Made by a program: the position numbers and the translations under genes. The notes beneath the pieces were generated by a model. The model was not told where the DNA came from and made no database searches. It was given only the letters and a program-made list of their open reading frames with translations. Below are positions 32,804-40,479 of a stretch of DNA of 64,000 bases, one piece after another. The stretch comes from Paradesertivirga superstes (lineage in GTDB: Bacteria > Bacteroidota > Bacteroidia > Sphingobacteriales > Sphingobacteriaceae), in the NCBI RefSeq assembly GCF_037622515.1, contig NZ_JBBJCN010000007.1, positions 1-64,000 of the forward strand. The letters run 5' to 3'. Positions within the stretch are counted from its first letter, which is position 1, and the number at the start of each line of letters is the position of its first letter.

Positions 32804-33366
32804 CATACGTACCAAGATTAAAAGCTAAATATAAAGAGGATATCCGCACGGCACTGAAAGATAAATTTCAGTATAAAAGCGTAATGCAGGTTCCTAAGCT
32901 TGAAAAAATTGCTATCAACCAGGGTGTTGGTGCTGCAACTACAGATAAAAAATTAATTGAGGTTGCTATCAACGAGCTAACTACCATCACTGGTCAGCAG
33001 GCAGTTGCTTCAAAATCAAAGAAAGATATCTCGAACTTTAAATTACGTAAAGGAATGCCTGTTGGTGTACGTGTAACATTACGCGATACTCAAATGTATG
33101 AGTTCCTTGACCGTTTAATTTCAGTTGCTTTACCACGTATCCGTGATTTCAAAGGAATCAACGATAAAGGTTTCGACGGACGCGGAAATTATACTTTAGG
33201 TATAACAGAGCAAATCATATTCCCTGAAATCAATATTGACAAGATCAATAAAATCATGGGTATGGATATCACATTTGTAACTTCTGCTGATAACGATGTT
33301 GAAGCACTTGAGTTACTTAAACAATTTGGTTTACCATTTAAAAATCAAGCAGTAAACAATGGCTAA
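32800..33366 (+). CDS. rplE: 50S ribosomal protein L5
   Basis: 5S rRNA-binding protein contacting P-site tRNA. The 188 residues include 'MQVPKLEKIAINQGVG', 'GMPVGVRVTLRDTQMYEFLD' and 'LGITEQIIFPEINIDK'. It overlaps rplX by four bases and rpsN by eight. Confidence 0.97.
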   Translation: MTYVPRLKAKYKEDIRTALKDKFQYKSVMQVPKLEKIAINQGVGAATTDKKLIEVAINELTTITGQQAVASKSKKDISNFKLRKGMPVGVRVTLRDTQMYEFLDRLISVALPRIRDFKGINDKGFDGRGNYTLGITEQIIFPEINIDKINKIMGMDITFVTSADNDVEALELLKQFGLPFKNQAVNNG

Positions 33367-33628
33367 GGAAGGTGTAAAAGCACGCGAAGTTAAACGTGCG
33401 AAATTAGTTGCCAAATACGCAGACAAAAGAGCAGCATTAAAAGCTGAGGGTGATTTTGTTGGATTAGACAAATTACCTAAAAACTCTTCACCTGTACGTT
33501 TACACAACCGTTGTAAATTAACAGGTCGTCCCCGCGGATATATGCGCCAGTTTGGTATTTCACGTGTAACATTCCGTGAAATGGCTCTTGCTGGTAAAAT
33601 ACCCGGAGTTAAGAAAGCAAGCTGGTAA
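33359..33628 (+). CDS. rpsN: 30S ribosomal protein S14 (zinc-free form)
   Basis: 16S rRNA-binding protein of the 30S head. This is the longer (89-residue) version with a single cysteine in 'LHNRCKLTGRPRGYMRQFG', so it lacks the CXXC pairs that bind zinc in short S14. The ATG overlaps the end of rplE. Confidence 0.96.
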   Translation: MAKEGVKAREVKRAKLVAKYADKRAALKAEGDFVGLDKLPKNSSPVRLHNRCKLTGRPRGYMRQFGISRVTFREMALAGKIPGVKKASW

Positions 33629-33646
33629 GCTGATAAGAAATAAAGT

Positions 33647-33700
33647 CAAAAGTAAAAATTCAAAAATAGGCGTTAAATCCCTTTTGAATTTTTACTTTTG
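33647..33700 (+). repeat. perfect 19-bp inverted repeat between rpsN and rpsH
   Basis: CAAAAGTAAAAATTCAAAA (33647-33665) is exactly complementary to 33682-33700 with a 16-base loop. A partial third copy of the right arm (TTTTGAATTTTT) follows from 33703. It has no proper poly-T tail but is a strong AT hairpin in the middle of the spc region. Confidence 0.8.
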
Positions 33701-33772
33701 CATTTTGAATTTTTAACCGATAGAAGGTCGTCTGCCCGAGGTAGAAGGAAACCGCTATCATAATCCATAATA

Positions 33773-34171
33773 ATGAATACAGATCCAATAGCAGATTATC
33801 TTACGAGAGTAAGGAATGCCATTAAGGCCAACCACAGGGTTGTAGAAATTCCTGCATCAAACCTCAAAAAGGAAATGACAAAAGTACTTTTTGATAAAGG
33901 TTACATCGCCAACTATAAGTTTGACGATAATATTGTACAAGGCACAATCAAAATCGCCTTAAAATATCATCCGATTACTAAAGTTTCTGCTATTCGCACG
34001 CTATTACGTGTGAGTAAGCCAGGTTTGAGAAAGTATGCAGGTGTTGACAAAATGCCACGAGTATTAAACGGTTTAGGGATTGCTATCGTTTCTACCTCCA
34101 GAGGAGTAATGACAGATAAAGAGGCCCGCAACTTGAACATCGGTGGTGAAGTTTTATGTTACGTTTATTAA
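33773..34171 (+). CDS. rpsH: 30S ribosomal protein S8
   Basis: Central 16S rRNA-binding protein; in E. coli it also represses the spc operon by binding its message. The 132 residues start 'MNTDPIADYLTRVRNA' and have 'STSRGVMTDKEARNLNIGGE' at the C-terminal RNA-binding site. It is preceded by the 144-base spacer containing a long inverted repeat, unusual in an otherwise tight operon. Confidence 0.96.
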   Translation: MNTDPIADYLTRVRNAIKANHRVVEIPASNLKKEMTKVLFDKGYIANYKFDDNIVQGTIKIALKYHPITKVSAIRTLLRVSKPGLRKYAGVDKMPRVLNGLGIAIVSTSRGVMTDKEARNLNIGGEVLCYVY

Positions 34172-34188
34172 TCATAGGAGATTAAACG

Positions 34189-34746
34189 ATGTCAAGAATA
34201 GGAAAAGCCCCAATCGCCATCCCAAGTGGAGTTACAATTTCAATATCTTCTGATAATGTTGTAACCATCAAAGGTGCAAAAGGAGAGTTAACCCAGAAGG
34301 TTGATTCAGATATTACAATTTCTCAGGAAGACGGACAAATCATTGTTCAACGTCCTTCTGAACAAAAACGTCATAAAGCATTACATGGCTTATATCGTTC
34401 ACTTTTAAACAACATGGTTAAAGGTGTAACTGAAGGATACAAGTTAGAGCAGGAATTAGTAGGTGTGGGTTACCGTGCTACTAATACCGGTAATACGTTG
34501 GACCTTGTATTAGGTTATTCTCACCATTATGTATTTGAGTTACCAAAAGAAATTAAAGTAGCTACAACTGCAGAAAAAGGAAAGAACCCTACAATTATAT
34601 TAGAGAGTATCGACAAACAATTATTAGGACAAGTAGCTGCAAAGATACGTTCGCTACGCGCTCCTGAACCTTATAAAGGTAAAGGTATCAAGTTTGTAGG
34701 TGAAGAGTTAAGAAGAAAAGCAGGTAAATCTGCAGCTAAAAAATAA
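34189..34746 (+). CDS. rplF: 50S ribosomal protein L6
   Basis: Two-domain protein beside the GTPase-factor binding site. Its 185 residues include 'MSRIGKAPIAIPSGV' and the second-domain 'PEPYKGKGIKFVGEELRRKAG' around residue 161. 17 bases after rpsH. Confidence 0.97.
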   Translation: MSRIGKAPIAIPSGVTISISSDNVVTIKGAKGELTQKVDSDITISQEDGQIIVQRPSEQKRHKALHGLYRSLLNNMVKGVTEGYKLEQELVGVGYRATNTGNTLDLVLGYSHHYVFELPKEIKVATTAEKGKNPTIILESIDKQLLGQVAAKIRSLRAPEPYKGKGIKFVGEELRRKAGKSAAKK

Positions 34747-34751
34747 TAATC

Positions 34752-35105
34752 ATGGCAGGAATTAAATTATCTCGCAGAGAGCGAATTAAACAAGGCATCA
34801 GAAAAAGATTGTCTGGTTCTGCTGAGCGTCCCCGTTTGTCAGTATACAGAAGCAATAAAGGTATTTACGCACAGATTATTGATGACATTTCTGGTAAAAC
34901 ATTAGTATCAGCATCATCTGCATCTAAAGATTTTTCTGGAAGCGGTGCTAAAATAGAACAATCAAAAGCAGTCGGTAAACTAGTTGCAGAGAAAGCAGTT
35001 GCAGCAGGAATTACCCAGGTGGTTTTCGATAGAAATGGTTATTTATACCATGGACGTGTTAAATCACTTGCAGAAGGTGCACGTGAAGGTGGTTTACAAT
35101 TTTAA
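34752..35105 (+). CDS. rplR: 50S ribosomal protein L18
   Basis: 5S rRNA-binding protein of 117 residues. It has the basic N-terminus ('LSRRERIKQGIRKRLSG'), 'RPRLSVYRSNKGIYAQIIDD' and the C-terminal 'VFDRNGYLYHGRVKSLAEGA'. Followed by a repeat-filled spacer before rpsE. Confidence 0.97.
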   Translation: MAGIKLSRRERIKQGIRKRLSGSAERPRLSVYRSNKGIYAQIIDDISGKTLVSASSASKDFSGSGAKIEQSKAVGKLVAEKAVAAGITQVVFDRNGYLYHGRVKSLAEGAREGGLQF

Positions 35106-35201
35106 GGATTCACAGATTACAAGGATTTTACAATAGATTACACAGATTACTTTTTTAATCGGTGAAATCAAACAAATCAGTGGGATCACAAAAAATATAA
35201 A
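35106..35201 (+). repeat. second copy of the GATTACACAGATT-type repeat (rplR-rpsE spacer)
   Basis: The spacer contains GATTACACAGATTAC (35136-35150) and AATCGGTGAAATC (35157-35169), both exactly shared with the rpsG-fusA spacer and in the same order, plus degenerate copies at the left. It has the same short distance to the next start codon as in the first copy. Confidence 0.75.
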
Positions 35202-35720
35202 ATGTCAACAATTAATATAAAAAGAGTTAAATCAAGCGAAATCGAATTAAAAGATCGCTTAGTAAGCATTCAGCGTGTAGCTAAAGTTACTAAAGGTGGT
35301 CGTACTTTCAGTTTCTCAGCAATCGTTGTGGTTGGAGATGAGAATGGGGTAGTAGGTTACGGACTTGGAAAAGCAAAAGAAGTTACTGAAGCAATTGCTA
35401 AAGGTATCGATGATGCAAAAAAGAATCTGGTAAAAGTTCCAATTATTAACGGAACTGTACCTCACGAACAATACGGAAAGTTTTCAGGTGGTTTTGTTTT
35501 CATTAAACCTGCATCTACAGGTACTGGTGTTATCGCCGGTGGTGCGATGCGTGCGGTTTTGGAAAGTGCTGGAGTTCATAACGTATTAGCAAAATCAAAA
35601 GGTTCATCTAACCCTCACAACGTGGTTAAAGCGACTATTTCAGCATTATCACAAATGCGTGATGCTTATACTGTGGCTCAACATCGTGGTGTGGAACTTT
35701 CAAAAGTTTTTAACGGATAA
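35202..35720 (+). CDS. rpsE: 30S ribosomal protein S5
   Basis: Accuracy-controlling protein at the mRNA entry channel. The 172 residues include 'LVSIQRVAKVTKGGRTFSFS' and 'VGYGLGKAKEVTEAIAKG'. No unusual features apart from the repeat just upstream. Confidence 0.97.
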   Translation: MSTINIKRVKSSEIELKDRLVSIQRVAKVTKGGRTFSFSAIVVVGDENGVVGYGLGKAKEVTEAIAKGIDDAKKNLVKVPIINGTVPHEQYGKFSGGFVFIKPASTGTGVIAGGAMRAVLESAGVHNVLAKSKGSSNPHNVVKATISALSQMRDAYTVAQHRGVELSKVFNG

Positions 35721-35725
35721 TAACC

Positions 35726-35905
35726 ATGGCGAAGATCAAAATAACACAGATAAAAAGCGTTATCGACAGAAGCGAGCGTCAGAAATTAACTATGCAGGCT
35801 CTTGGTTTGAAGAAAATTAACCACGCAGTTGAAGTAGAAGCTACCCCCGCAATTATCGGGATGGTAAGAAAAGTGAATCATTTAGTAGCAGTAGAAAGTA
35901 TCTAA
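35726..35905 (+). CDS. rpmD: 50S ribosomal protein L30
   Basis: A 59-residue protein beginning 'MAKIKITQIKSVIDRSERQK' with 'TMQALGLKKINHAVEVEATP', which is clearly L30. It sits at its usual place between rpsE and rplO, with five- and two-base spacers. Confidence 0.95.
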   Translation: MAKIKITQIKSVIDRSERQKLTMQALGLKKINHAVEVEATPAIIGMVRKVNHLVAVESI

Positions 35906-35907
35906 TC

Positions 35908-36354
35908 ATGAACTTAAGTAATTTAAAACCTGCAGAAGGTTCTACAAAAAATAGAAAACGTATCGGTAGAGGTACCGGTTCTGGCCGTGGTGGTACATCA
36001 ACCCGCGGACATAAAGGAGCTGGTTCTCGTTCAGGTAAAAAAACAAAAATTGGTTTTGAAGGTGGTCAAATGCCTTTACAACGTCGCGTACCAAAGGTTG
36101 GATTTAAAAACATCAACCGCATTGATTATGTAGGTGTTAACCTGGATGTATTACAAGCTTTGGCGGAGAAATTTAGTTTAACAACTATCGACTTTGCTTC
36201 ATTAAAAGAACACGGATTAATTTCGAAAAATGACCTGGTTAAGATTCTTGGCCGTGGAGAATTAAAAGCGAAATTAGATGTTTCTGCTCATGCTTTTACA
36301 GCTACGGCTCAAAAGGCTATTGAAGCAGCAGGTGGTGCAATTGTTAAATTATAA
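35908..36354 (+). CDS. rplO: 50S ribosomal protein L15
   Basis: Assembly protein of 148 residues with a long Gly/Arg/Lys-rich N-terminal extension ('GRGTGSGRGGTSTRGHKG' about 20-37) that threads into 23S rRNA, and a globular C-domain. 'FEGGQMPLQRRVPKVGF' is the family core. secY follows after three bases. Confidence 0.97.
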   Translation: MNLSNLKPAEGSTKNRKRIGRGTGSGRGGTSTRGHKGAGSRSGKKTKIGFEGGQMPLQRRVPKVGFKNINRIDYVGVNLDVLQALAEKFSLTTIDFASLKEHGLISKNDLVKILGRGELKAKLDVSAHAFTATAQKAIEAAGGAIVKL

Positions 36355-36357
36355 TTA

Positions 36358-37680
36358 ATGAAGAAGCTGTTCACTACACTTTCCAATATCTGGAAAATAG
36401 ATGATTTAAGAGTGCGTATTTTAAACACACTCTTATTTCTTTTAATTTATCGTATAGGCTCATTTATCGTATTACCGGGTGTTAACCCTCTTGCACTTCA
36501 ATCTCAGGGAAAAGAGGGAATCCTCGGCCTTCTGAATATGTTTGCTGGTGGTTCATTTTCTCGGGCGTCGATATTTGCCTTGGGTGTGATGCCTTACATT
36601 TCTGCATCTATTGTAGTTCAGTTGTTAGGAATTGCTGTTCCATATTTCCAGAAGATGCAAAAGGAGGGTGAAAGTGGTCGGAAAAAAATTACTCAGATTA
36701 CCAGATACCTTACAGTTGCGATCACTTTGCTACAGTCAGTAGGATATGTTCGTACTCAGATACCTGCAGATGCCAAGATGATGTCAGACCCATTGTTTTC
36801 AATTGCCTGTATGTTCATCCTGACCGCAGGAACTCTGTTTGTTATGTGGCTGGGTGAGAAGATTACTGATAAGGGTATTGGAAATGGTATTTCACTGATC
36901 ATTATGGTGGGTATTATAGCCCAGCTTCCTGGTAGTTTAGTTACTGAACTGCAATCCAGAATGGCTGGTCAGGGTGGTATTATTCCATTTATCGTGGAAA
37001 TCGTAGCATTGTTTTTTGTTGTAATATTTACTATCCTGATAGTACAGGGGGTAAGACGGATCCCTGTTCAATACGCGAAAAAAATTGTAGGGAATAAACA
37101 ATACGGAGGGGTACGTCAGTATATACCTCTTAAAGTGAATGCAGCAGGCGTTATGCCCATAATATTTGCACAGGCTATCATGTTTGTACCGGCTGGTATT
37201 GGCGGCTTTTTCCCTTCTTTACAAGGAGATTTTCTTGCGTCATTGAGTAATTATACGTCGTTAACATATAATCTAACCTTTGCCTTTCTTATAATCGCAT
37301 TTACATTTTTCTATACAGCCATAACCGTTAATCCGGTACAAATGTCTGATGATATGAAAAAGAATGGTGGGTTTATTCCCGGGGTTAAACCTGGTAGAAG
37401 TACAGGTGATTATATAGACTCTGTAATTTCAAAGATTACTTTACCCGGTTCGGTTTTTCTTGCAATTATAGCAATTCTACCTTCGCTGGCTATTATCTTA
37501 GGTGTTAACAGTCAATTTGCACACTTCTTTGGCGGAACATCTTTATTGATTTTAGTAGGGGTTGTATTAGATACTTTGCAACAGATCGAAAGTCATTTAT
37601 TAATGCGTCATTATGATGGATTAATGAAAACCGGCAGATTGAAGGGCCGTACTCCGGTAGCTTCAGGGTCTGTAATATAA
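36358..37680 (+). CDS. secY: protein translocase channel subunit SecY
   Basis: Forms the Sec channel in the inner membrane. The 440 residues have about ten membrane segments, with the plug region near residues 60-75 ('GGSFSRASIFALGVMPYIS') and the cytosolic ribosome/SecA loop 'RRIPVQYAKKIVGNKQYGG' near residue 230. It sits within the spc operon as in most bacteria. Confidence 0.97.
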   Translation: MKKLFTTLSNIWKIDDLRVRILNTLLFLLIYRIGSFIVLPGVNPLALQSQGKEGILGLLNMFAGGSFSRASIFALGVMPYISASIVVQLLGIAVPYFQKMQKEGESGRKKITQITRYLTVAITLLQSVGYVRTQIPADAKMMSDPLFSIACMFILTAGTLFVMWLGEKITDKGIGNGISLIIMVGIIAQLPGSLVTELQSRMAGQGGIIPFIVEIVALFFVVIFTILIVQGVRRIPVQYAKKIVGNKQYGGVRQYIPLKVNAAGVMPIIFAQAIMFVPAGIGGFFPSLQGDFLASLSNYTSLTYNLTFAFLIIAFTFFYTAITVNPVQMSDDMKKNGGFIPGVKPGRSTGDYIDSVISKITLPGSVFLAIIAILPSLAIILGVNSQFAHFFGGTSLLILVGVVLDTLQQIESHLLMRHYDGLMKTGRLKGRTPVASGSVI

Positions 37681-37689
37681 CTTTTTATC

Positions 37690-38475
37690 ATGCCAAAAGT
37701 GTATTACAAAACGGATGAGGAGATTGAACTTATCAGACAAAGTTCCTTACTTGTATCCAAAACACTAGCAGAAGTAGCAAAGGTAATAGAACCCGGAGTT
37801 CGAACTATAGAGCTTAATAAACTAGCAGAAACCTACATCCGGGATAATCGAGGAGTGCCTGCATTCTTAAATTATAATGGCTTTCCGTATTCATTGTGCA
37901 TTTCGCCCAATGAACAGGTTGTACACGGCTTTCCGGGCGATTATGCTCTGAAAGACGGAGATATAATTTCAGTCGATTGTGGTGTCATTTTAAATAAGTT
38001 TTTCGGTGATTCTGCTTATACTTTTGAAGTTGGTGAAGTTAGCGCGGAGATCAGAAACCTGTTAGAAGTGACGAAGGAATGTCTGAATCTTGGAGTAGAG
38101 AAGGCTGTAACTGGATTACGTGTAGGTGATATAAGCTATGCTGTTCAGGAACACGCTGAAAAGCATGGGTATGGCGTAGTAAAGGAGCTGGTGGGGCATG
38201 GGGTTGGTTTTAAGCTGCATGAGAAGCCTGAGGTTCCTAATTATGGCAAACGGGGATCCGGAATTAAACTTGAAGATGGAATGGTGCTTGCCATCGAGCC
38301 AATGATTAATATGGGCAGAGCCGGTGTTAAGTTTTGGAAGGATGGATGGACAGTGAGTTCAATAGACAATAAGCCCTCTGCTCATTTTGAACATACGGTT
38401 GCGATAAGAAAAGGAAAATCGGATGTTTTATCCACTTTTGATTTTATCGAAGAAGTTTTAAAACAAAAAAAATAA
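37690..38475 (+). CDS. map: type I methionine aminopeptidase
   Basis: Removes N-terminal Met from new proteins. The 261-residue enzyme has all five metal ligands: Asp in 'SVDCG', Asp in 'FGDSAYTF', His in 'VGHGVGFKLHE', Glu in 'LAIEPMINMG' and Glu in 'FEHTVAI'. It follows secY as in many genomes. Confidence 0.96.
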   Translation: MPKVYYKTDEEIELIRQSSLLVSKTLAEVAKVIEPGVRTIELNKLAETYIRDNRGVPAFLNYNGFPYSLCISPNEQVVHGFPGDYALKDGDIISVDCGVILNKFFGDSAYTFEVGEVSAEIRNLLEVTKECLNLGVEKAVTGLRVGDISYAVQEHAEKHGYGVVKELVGHGVGFKLHEKPEVPNYGKRGSGIKLEDGMVLAIEPMINMGRAGVKFWKDGWTVSSIDNKPSAHFEHTVAIRKGKSDVLSTFDFIEEVLKQKK

Positions 38476-38493
38476 AATATTAAATTTTTTATT

Positions 38494-38501
38494 TAATTTT
38501 G
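38494..38501 (+). promoter_or_regulatory. possible internal promoter before infA (-7 element)
   Basis: TAATTTTG fits TAnnTTTG exactly in the map-infA gap, followed by a small CCCC / GGGG hairpin (38504-38518). The upstream -33 position is A-rich with no TTG, so it may be weak or activator-dependent. Confidence 0.45.
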
Positions 38502-38545
38502 CAACCCCAAATGTAGGGGCGTAAATAAATAGAAATCAATAAAAT

Positions 38546-38764
38546 ATGGCTAAACAAGCCTCTATTGAACAAGACGGTATTATAAAGGAAGCATTATCAA
38601 ATGCAATGTTCCGTGTTGAGTTAGAAAATGGGCATGAAATAATTGCGCATATTTCGGGTAAAATGCGAATGCATTACATTAAAATTCTACCTGGAGATAA
38701 AGTAAAATTAGAAATGTCTCCTTATGATTTAACCAAAGGCAGAATTACTTATAGATATAAATAA
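38546..38764 (+). CDS. infA: translation initiation factor IF-1
   Basis: OB-fold protein that blocks the A site during initiation. The 72 residues match the family, with 'FRVELENGHEIIAHISGKMR' and 'GDKVKLEMSPYDLTKGRI'. rpmJ follows after eight bases. Confidence 0.97.
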   Translation: MAKQASIEQDGIIKEALSNAMFRVELENGHEIIAHISGKMRMHYIKILPGDKVKLEMSPYDLTKGRITYRYK

Positions 38765-38772
38765 GATACGAG

Positions 38773-38889
38773 ATGAAAGTTAGAGCATCAATAAAGAAAC
38801 GTAGCGCTGATTGCAAGATAATCCGCCGTAAGGGAAAACTTTACGTGATTAACAAAAAGAATCCAAAGTATAAACAGCGTCAGGGATAG
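38773..38889 (+). CDS. rpmJ: 50S ribosomal protein L36 (zinc-free form)
   Basis: A 38-residue protein starting 'MKVRASIKKRSADCKIIRR' and ending 'NPKYKQRQG'. Only one of the four zinc ligands (the Cys of 'DCK') is kept, so this is the zinc-independent version of L36. It lies between infA and rpsM as in most bacteria. Confidence 0.95.
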   Translation: MKVRASIKKRSADCKIIRRKGKLYVINKKNPKYKQRQG

Positions 38890-38967
38890 AAATTTTGAAG
38901 GGCTGAAGGAATGGATGGTTTAATCATTCTTCATTCAAACCTCCAATCATTCAATTATTAAAAAAAT
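38890..38967 (+). other. spacer rpmJ-rpsM with GAATGATTG-like words
   Basis: A short spacer with repeated 'AATCATTC' (38922 and 38946) and partial complement GAATGGATGG upstream. It resembles a dispersed-repeat remnant; no promoter seen. Confidence 0.35.
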
Positions 38968-39345
38968 ATGGCAAGGATAGCAGGTATTGATTTACCAAGA
39001 AACAAAAGAGGAGAAATCGGACTTACCTACATTTTCGGTATAGGACGTACTACGGCTCAGAATATTTTAACTGAGGCTGGTATCGACTGGAATGTAAAAG
39101 TACAAGACTGGACCGATGAGCAATTAACAGCAATCCGTACAATCATCAACGATAGAATTAAAGTTGAAGGTGCTCTACGTTCTGAAGTTCAATTAAACAT
39201 TAAACGTTTAATGGATATTGGATGTTACCGCGGGCTTCGTCATCGTAAGGGATTACCTGTACGCGGACAAAGAACCAAGAATAACACTCGTACCCGTAAA
39301 GGAAAACGTAAAACAGTTGCTAACAAAAAGAAGGCTACTAAATAA
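38968..39345 (+). CDS. rpsM: 30S ribosomal protein S13
   Basis: Head protein contacting the P-site tRNA and intersubunit bridge B1. The 125 residues have 'MARIAGIDLPRNKRGEIGL' and the C-terminal 'RHRKGLPVRGQRTKNNTRT' plus a Lys-rich tail. Confidence 0.97.
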   Translation: MARIAGIDLPRNKRGEIGLTYIFGIGRTTAQNILTEAGIDWNVKVQDWTDEQLTAIRTIINDRIKVEGALRSEVQLNIKRLMDIGCYRGLRHRKGLPVRGQRTKNNTRTRKGKRKTVANKKKATK

Positions 39346-39357
39346 TACCGATAAATA

Positions 39358-39747
39358 ATGGCTAAGACTAAAAAAGTTACCAAAAAACGTGTTGTTGTTA
39401 TTGAGCCAGTTGGTGAGGCACACATCAATGCTACGTTCAATAATATTATAGTAACGTTAACAAACCTTCAGGGACAGACCATTTCATGGTCATCTGCAGG
39501 AAAAATGGGTTTCAAAGGCTCTAAGAAAAATACTCCTTATGCAGCAGGTCAGGCAGCTTCCGATTGCGGAAAAGTTGCATTTGATTTAGGTTTGCGTAAA
39601 GTAGAAGTCTTTGTAAAAGGACCAGGTTCTGGTCGTGAATCCGCTATACGTACACTACAAACAACCGGAATTGAAGTAACAACTATTAAAGATATTACTC
39701 CGCTTCCCCACAATGGTTGTCGTCCTCCTAAAAGAAGAAGAGTTTAA
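39358..39747 (+). CDS. rpsK: 30S ribosomal protein S11
   Basis: Platform protein at the mRNA exit. Length 129 is standard; 'AHINATFNNIIVTLTNLQG' and 'PPKRRRV' at the C-terminus are the family landmarks. Confidence 0.97.
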   Translation: MAKTKKVTKKRVVVIEPVGEAHINATFNNIIVTLTNLQGQTISWSSAGKMGFKGSKKNTPYAAGQAASDCGKVAFDLGLRKVEVFVKGPGSGRESAIRTLQTTGIEVTTIKDITPLPHNGCRPPKRRRV

Positions 39748-39770
39748 TTAATTATTTTAAAGATAAGATT

Positions 39771-39790
39771 CAGCGGCTGCGGGCCGCCTG
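39771..39790 (+). other. GC-rich hairpin between rpsK and rpsD
   Basis: CAGCGGC can pair with GCCGCCTG with one bulged base and loop TGCGG. It is unusually GC-rich for this spacer and precedes rpsD by 18 bases. Confidence 0.45.
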
Positions 39791-39808
39791 ATACTTTAAG
39801 TACACAAA

Positions 39809-40417
39809 ATGGCTAGATATACCGGACCGAAGTCCAAAATCGCGCGTAAGTTCAAGGAACCAATTTTTGGTCCTGACAAGGCATTAGAAAGAAAAAATTA
39901 TCCTCCTGGGATGCATGGCGTTTCAAAACGCAGAGGTAAAAAATCTGAGTATGCAGTTCAGTTGATGGAGAAACAAAAGGTGAAATACACTTATGGTGTG
40001 TTAGAGCGTCAGTTCGAAAACCTTTTTCACAAAGCATCTTCTAAAGAAGGTATTACCGGTGAAAATCTATTGAAATTTTTAGAAGCTCGTTTAGATAATG
40101 CTGTTTATCGTTTAGGTATTGCTCCTACACGTTCAGGTGCTCGCCAATTGGTTAGTCACAAGCATATCACTGTAAACGGAGAGCTAGTAAATATTCCTTC
40201 TTATTCTTTACGTGCTGGTGATGTTGTTGCCGTTCGTGAACGCTCTCAATCACTGGAAGCTATTACTAATTCAGTAGCTGGCCGAAGAATAAACAAACAT
40301 AGTTGGTTAGAGTGGGATGCCAATAATTTAACAGGTAAATTCCTGAACTATCCAAACCGTGATGAGATTCCTGAAAATATTAAGGAAAACCTTATCGTCG
40401 AGTTATACTCTAAGTAA
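39809..40417 (+). CDS. rpsD: 30S ribosomal protein S4 (zinc-free form)
   Basis: Assembly initiator of the 30S body and, in E. coli, repressor of the alpha operon. The 202-residue product has the S4 RNA-binding domain 'LEARLDNAVYRLGIAPTRSG' and 'VSHKHITVNGELVNIPSY'. The N-terminus has no cysteines, so it is the zinc-free version. Confidence 0.97.
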   Translation: MARYTGPKSKIARKFKEPIFGPDKALERKNYPPGMHGVSKRRGKKSEYAVQLMEKQKVKYTYGVLERQFENLFHKASSKEGITGENLLKFLEARLDNAVYRLGIAPTRSGARQLVSHKHITVNGELVNIPSYSLRAGDVVAVRERSQSLEAITNSVAGRRINKHSWLEWDANNLTGKFLNYPNRDEIPENIKENLIVELYSK

Positions 40418-40425
40418 TAAATTAA

Positions 40426-40447
40426 AGCTGCTCTGTTTAGAGCAGCT
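40426..40447 (+). other. perfect hairpin between rpsD and rpoA
   Basis: AGCTGCTCT / AGAGCAGCT, nine perfect base pairs with a GTTT loop, but followed by ATTTAC and not a T tract. It may be an attenuator or processing/stability element rather than a full terminator, because rpoA has no visible promoter after it. Confidence 0.65.
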
Positions 40448-40479
40448 ATTTACAGTTTAAAAAACATAACTGAACATAA

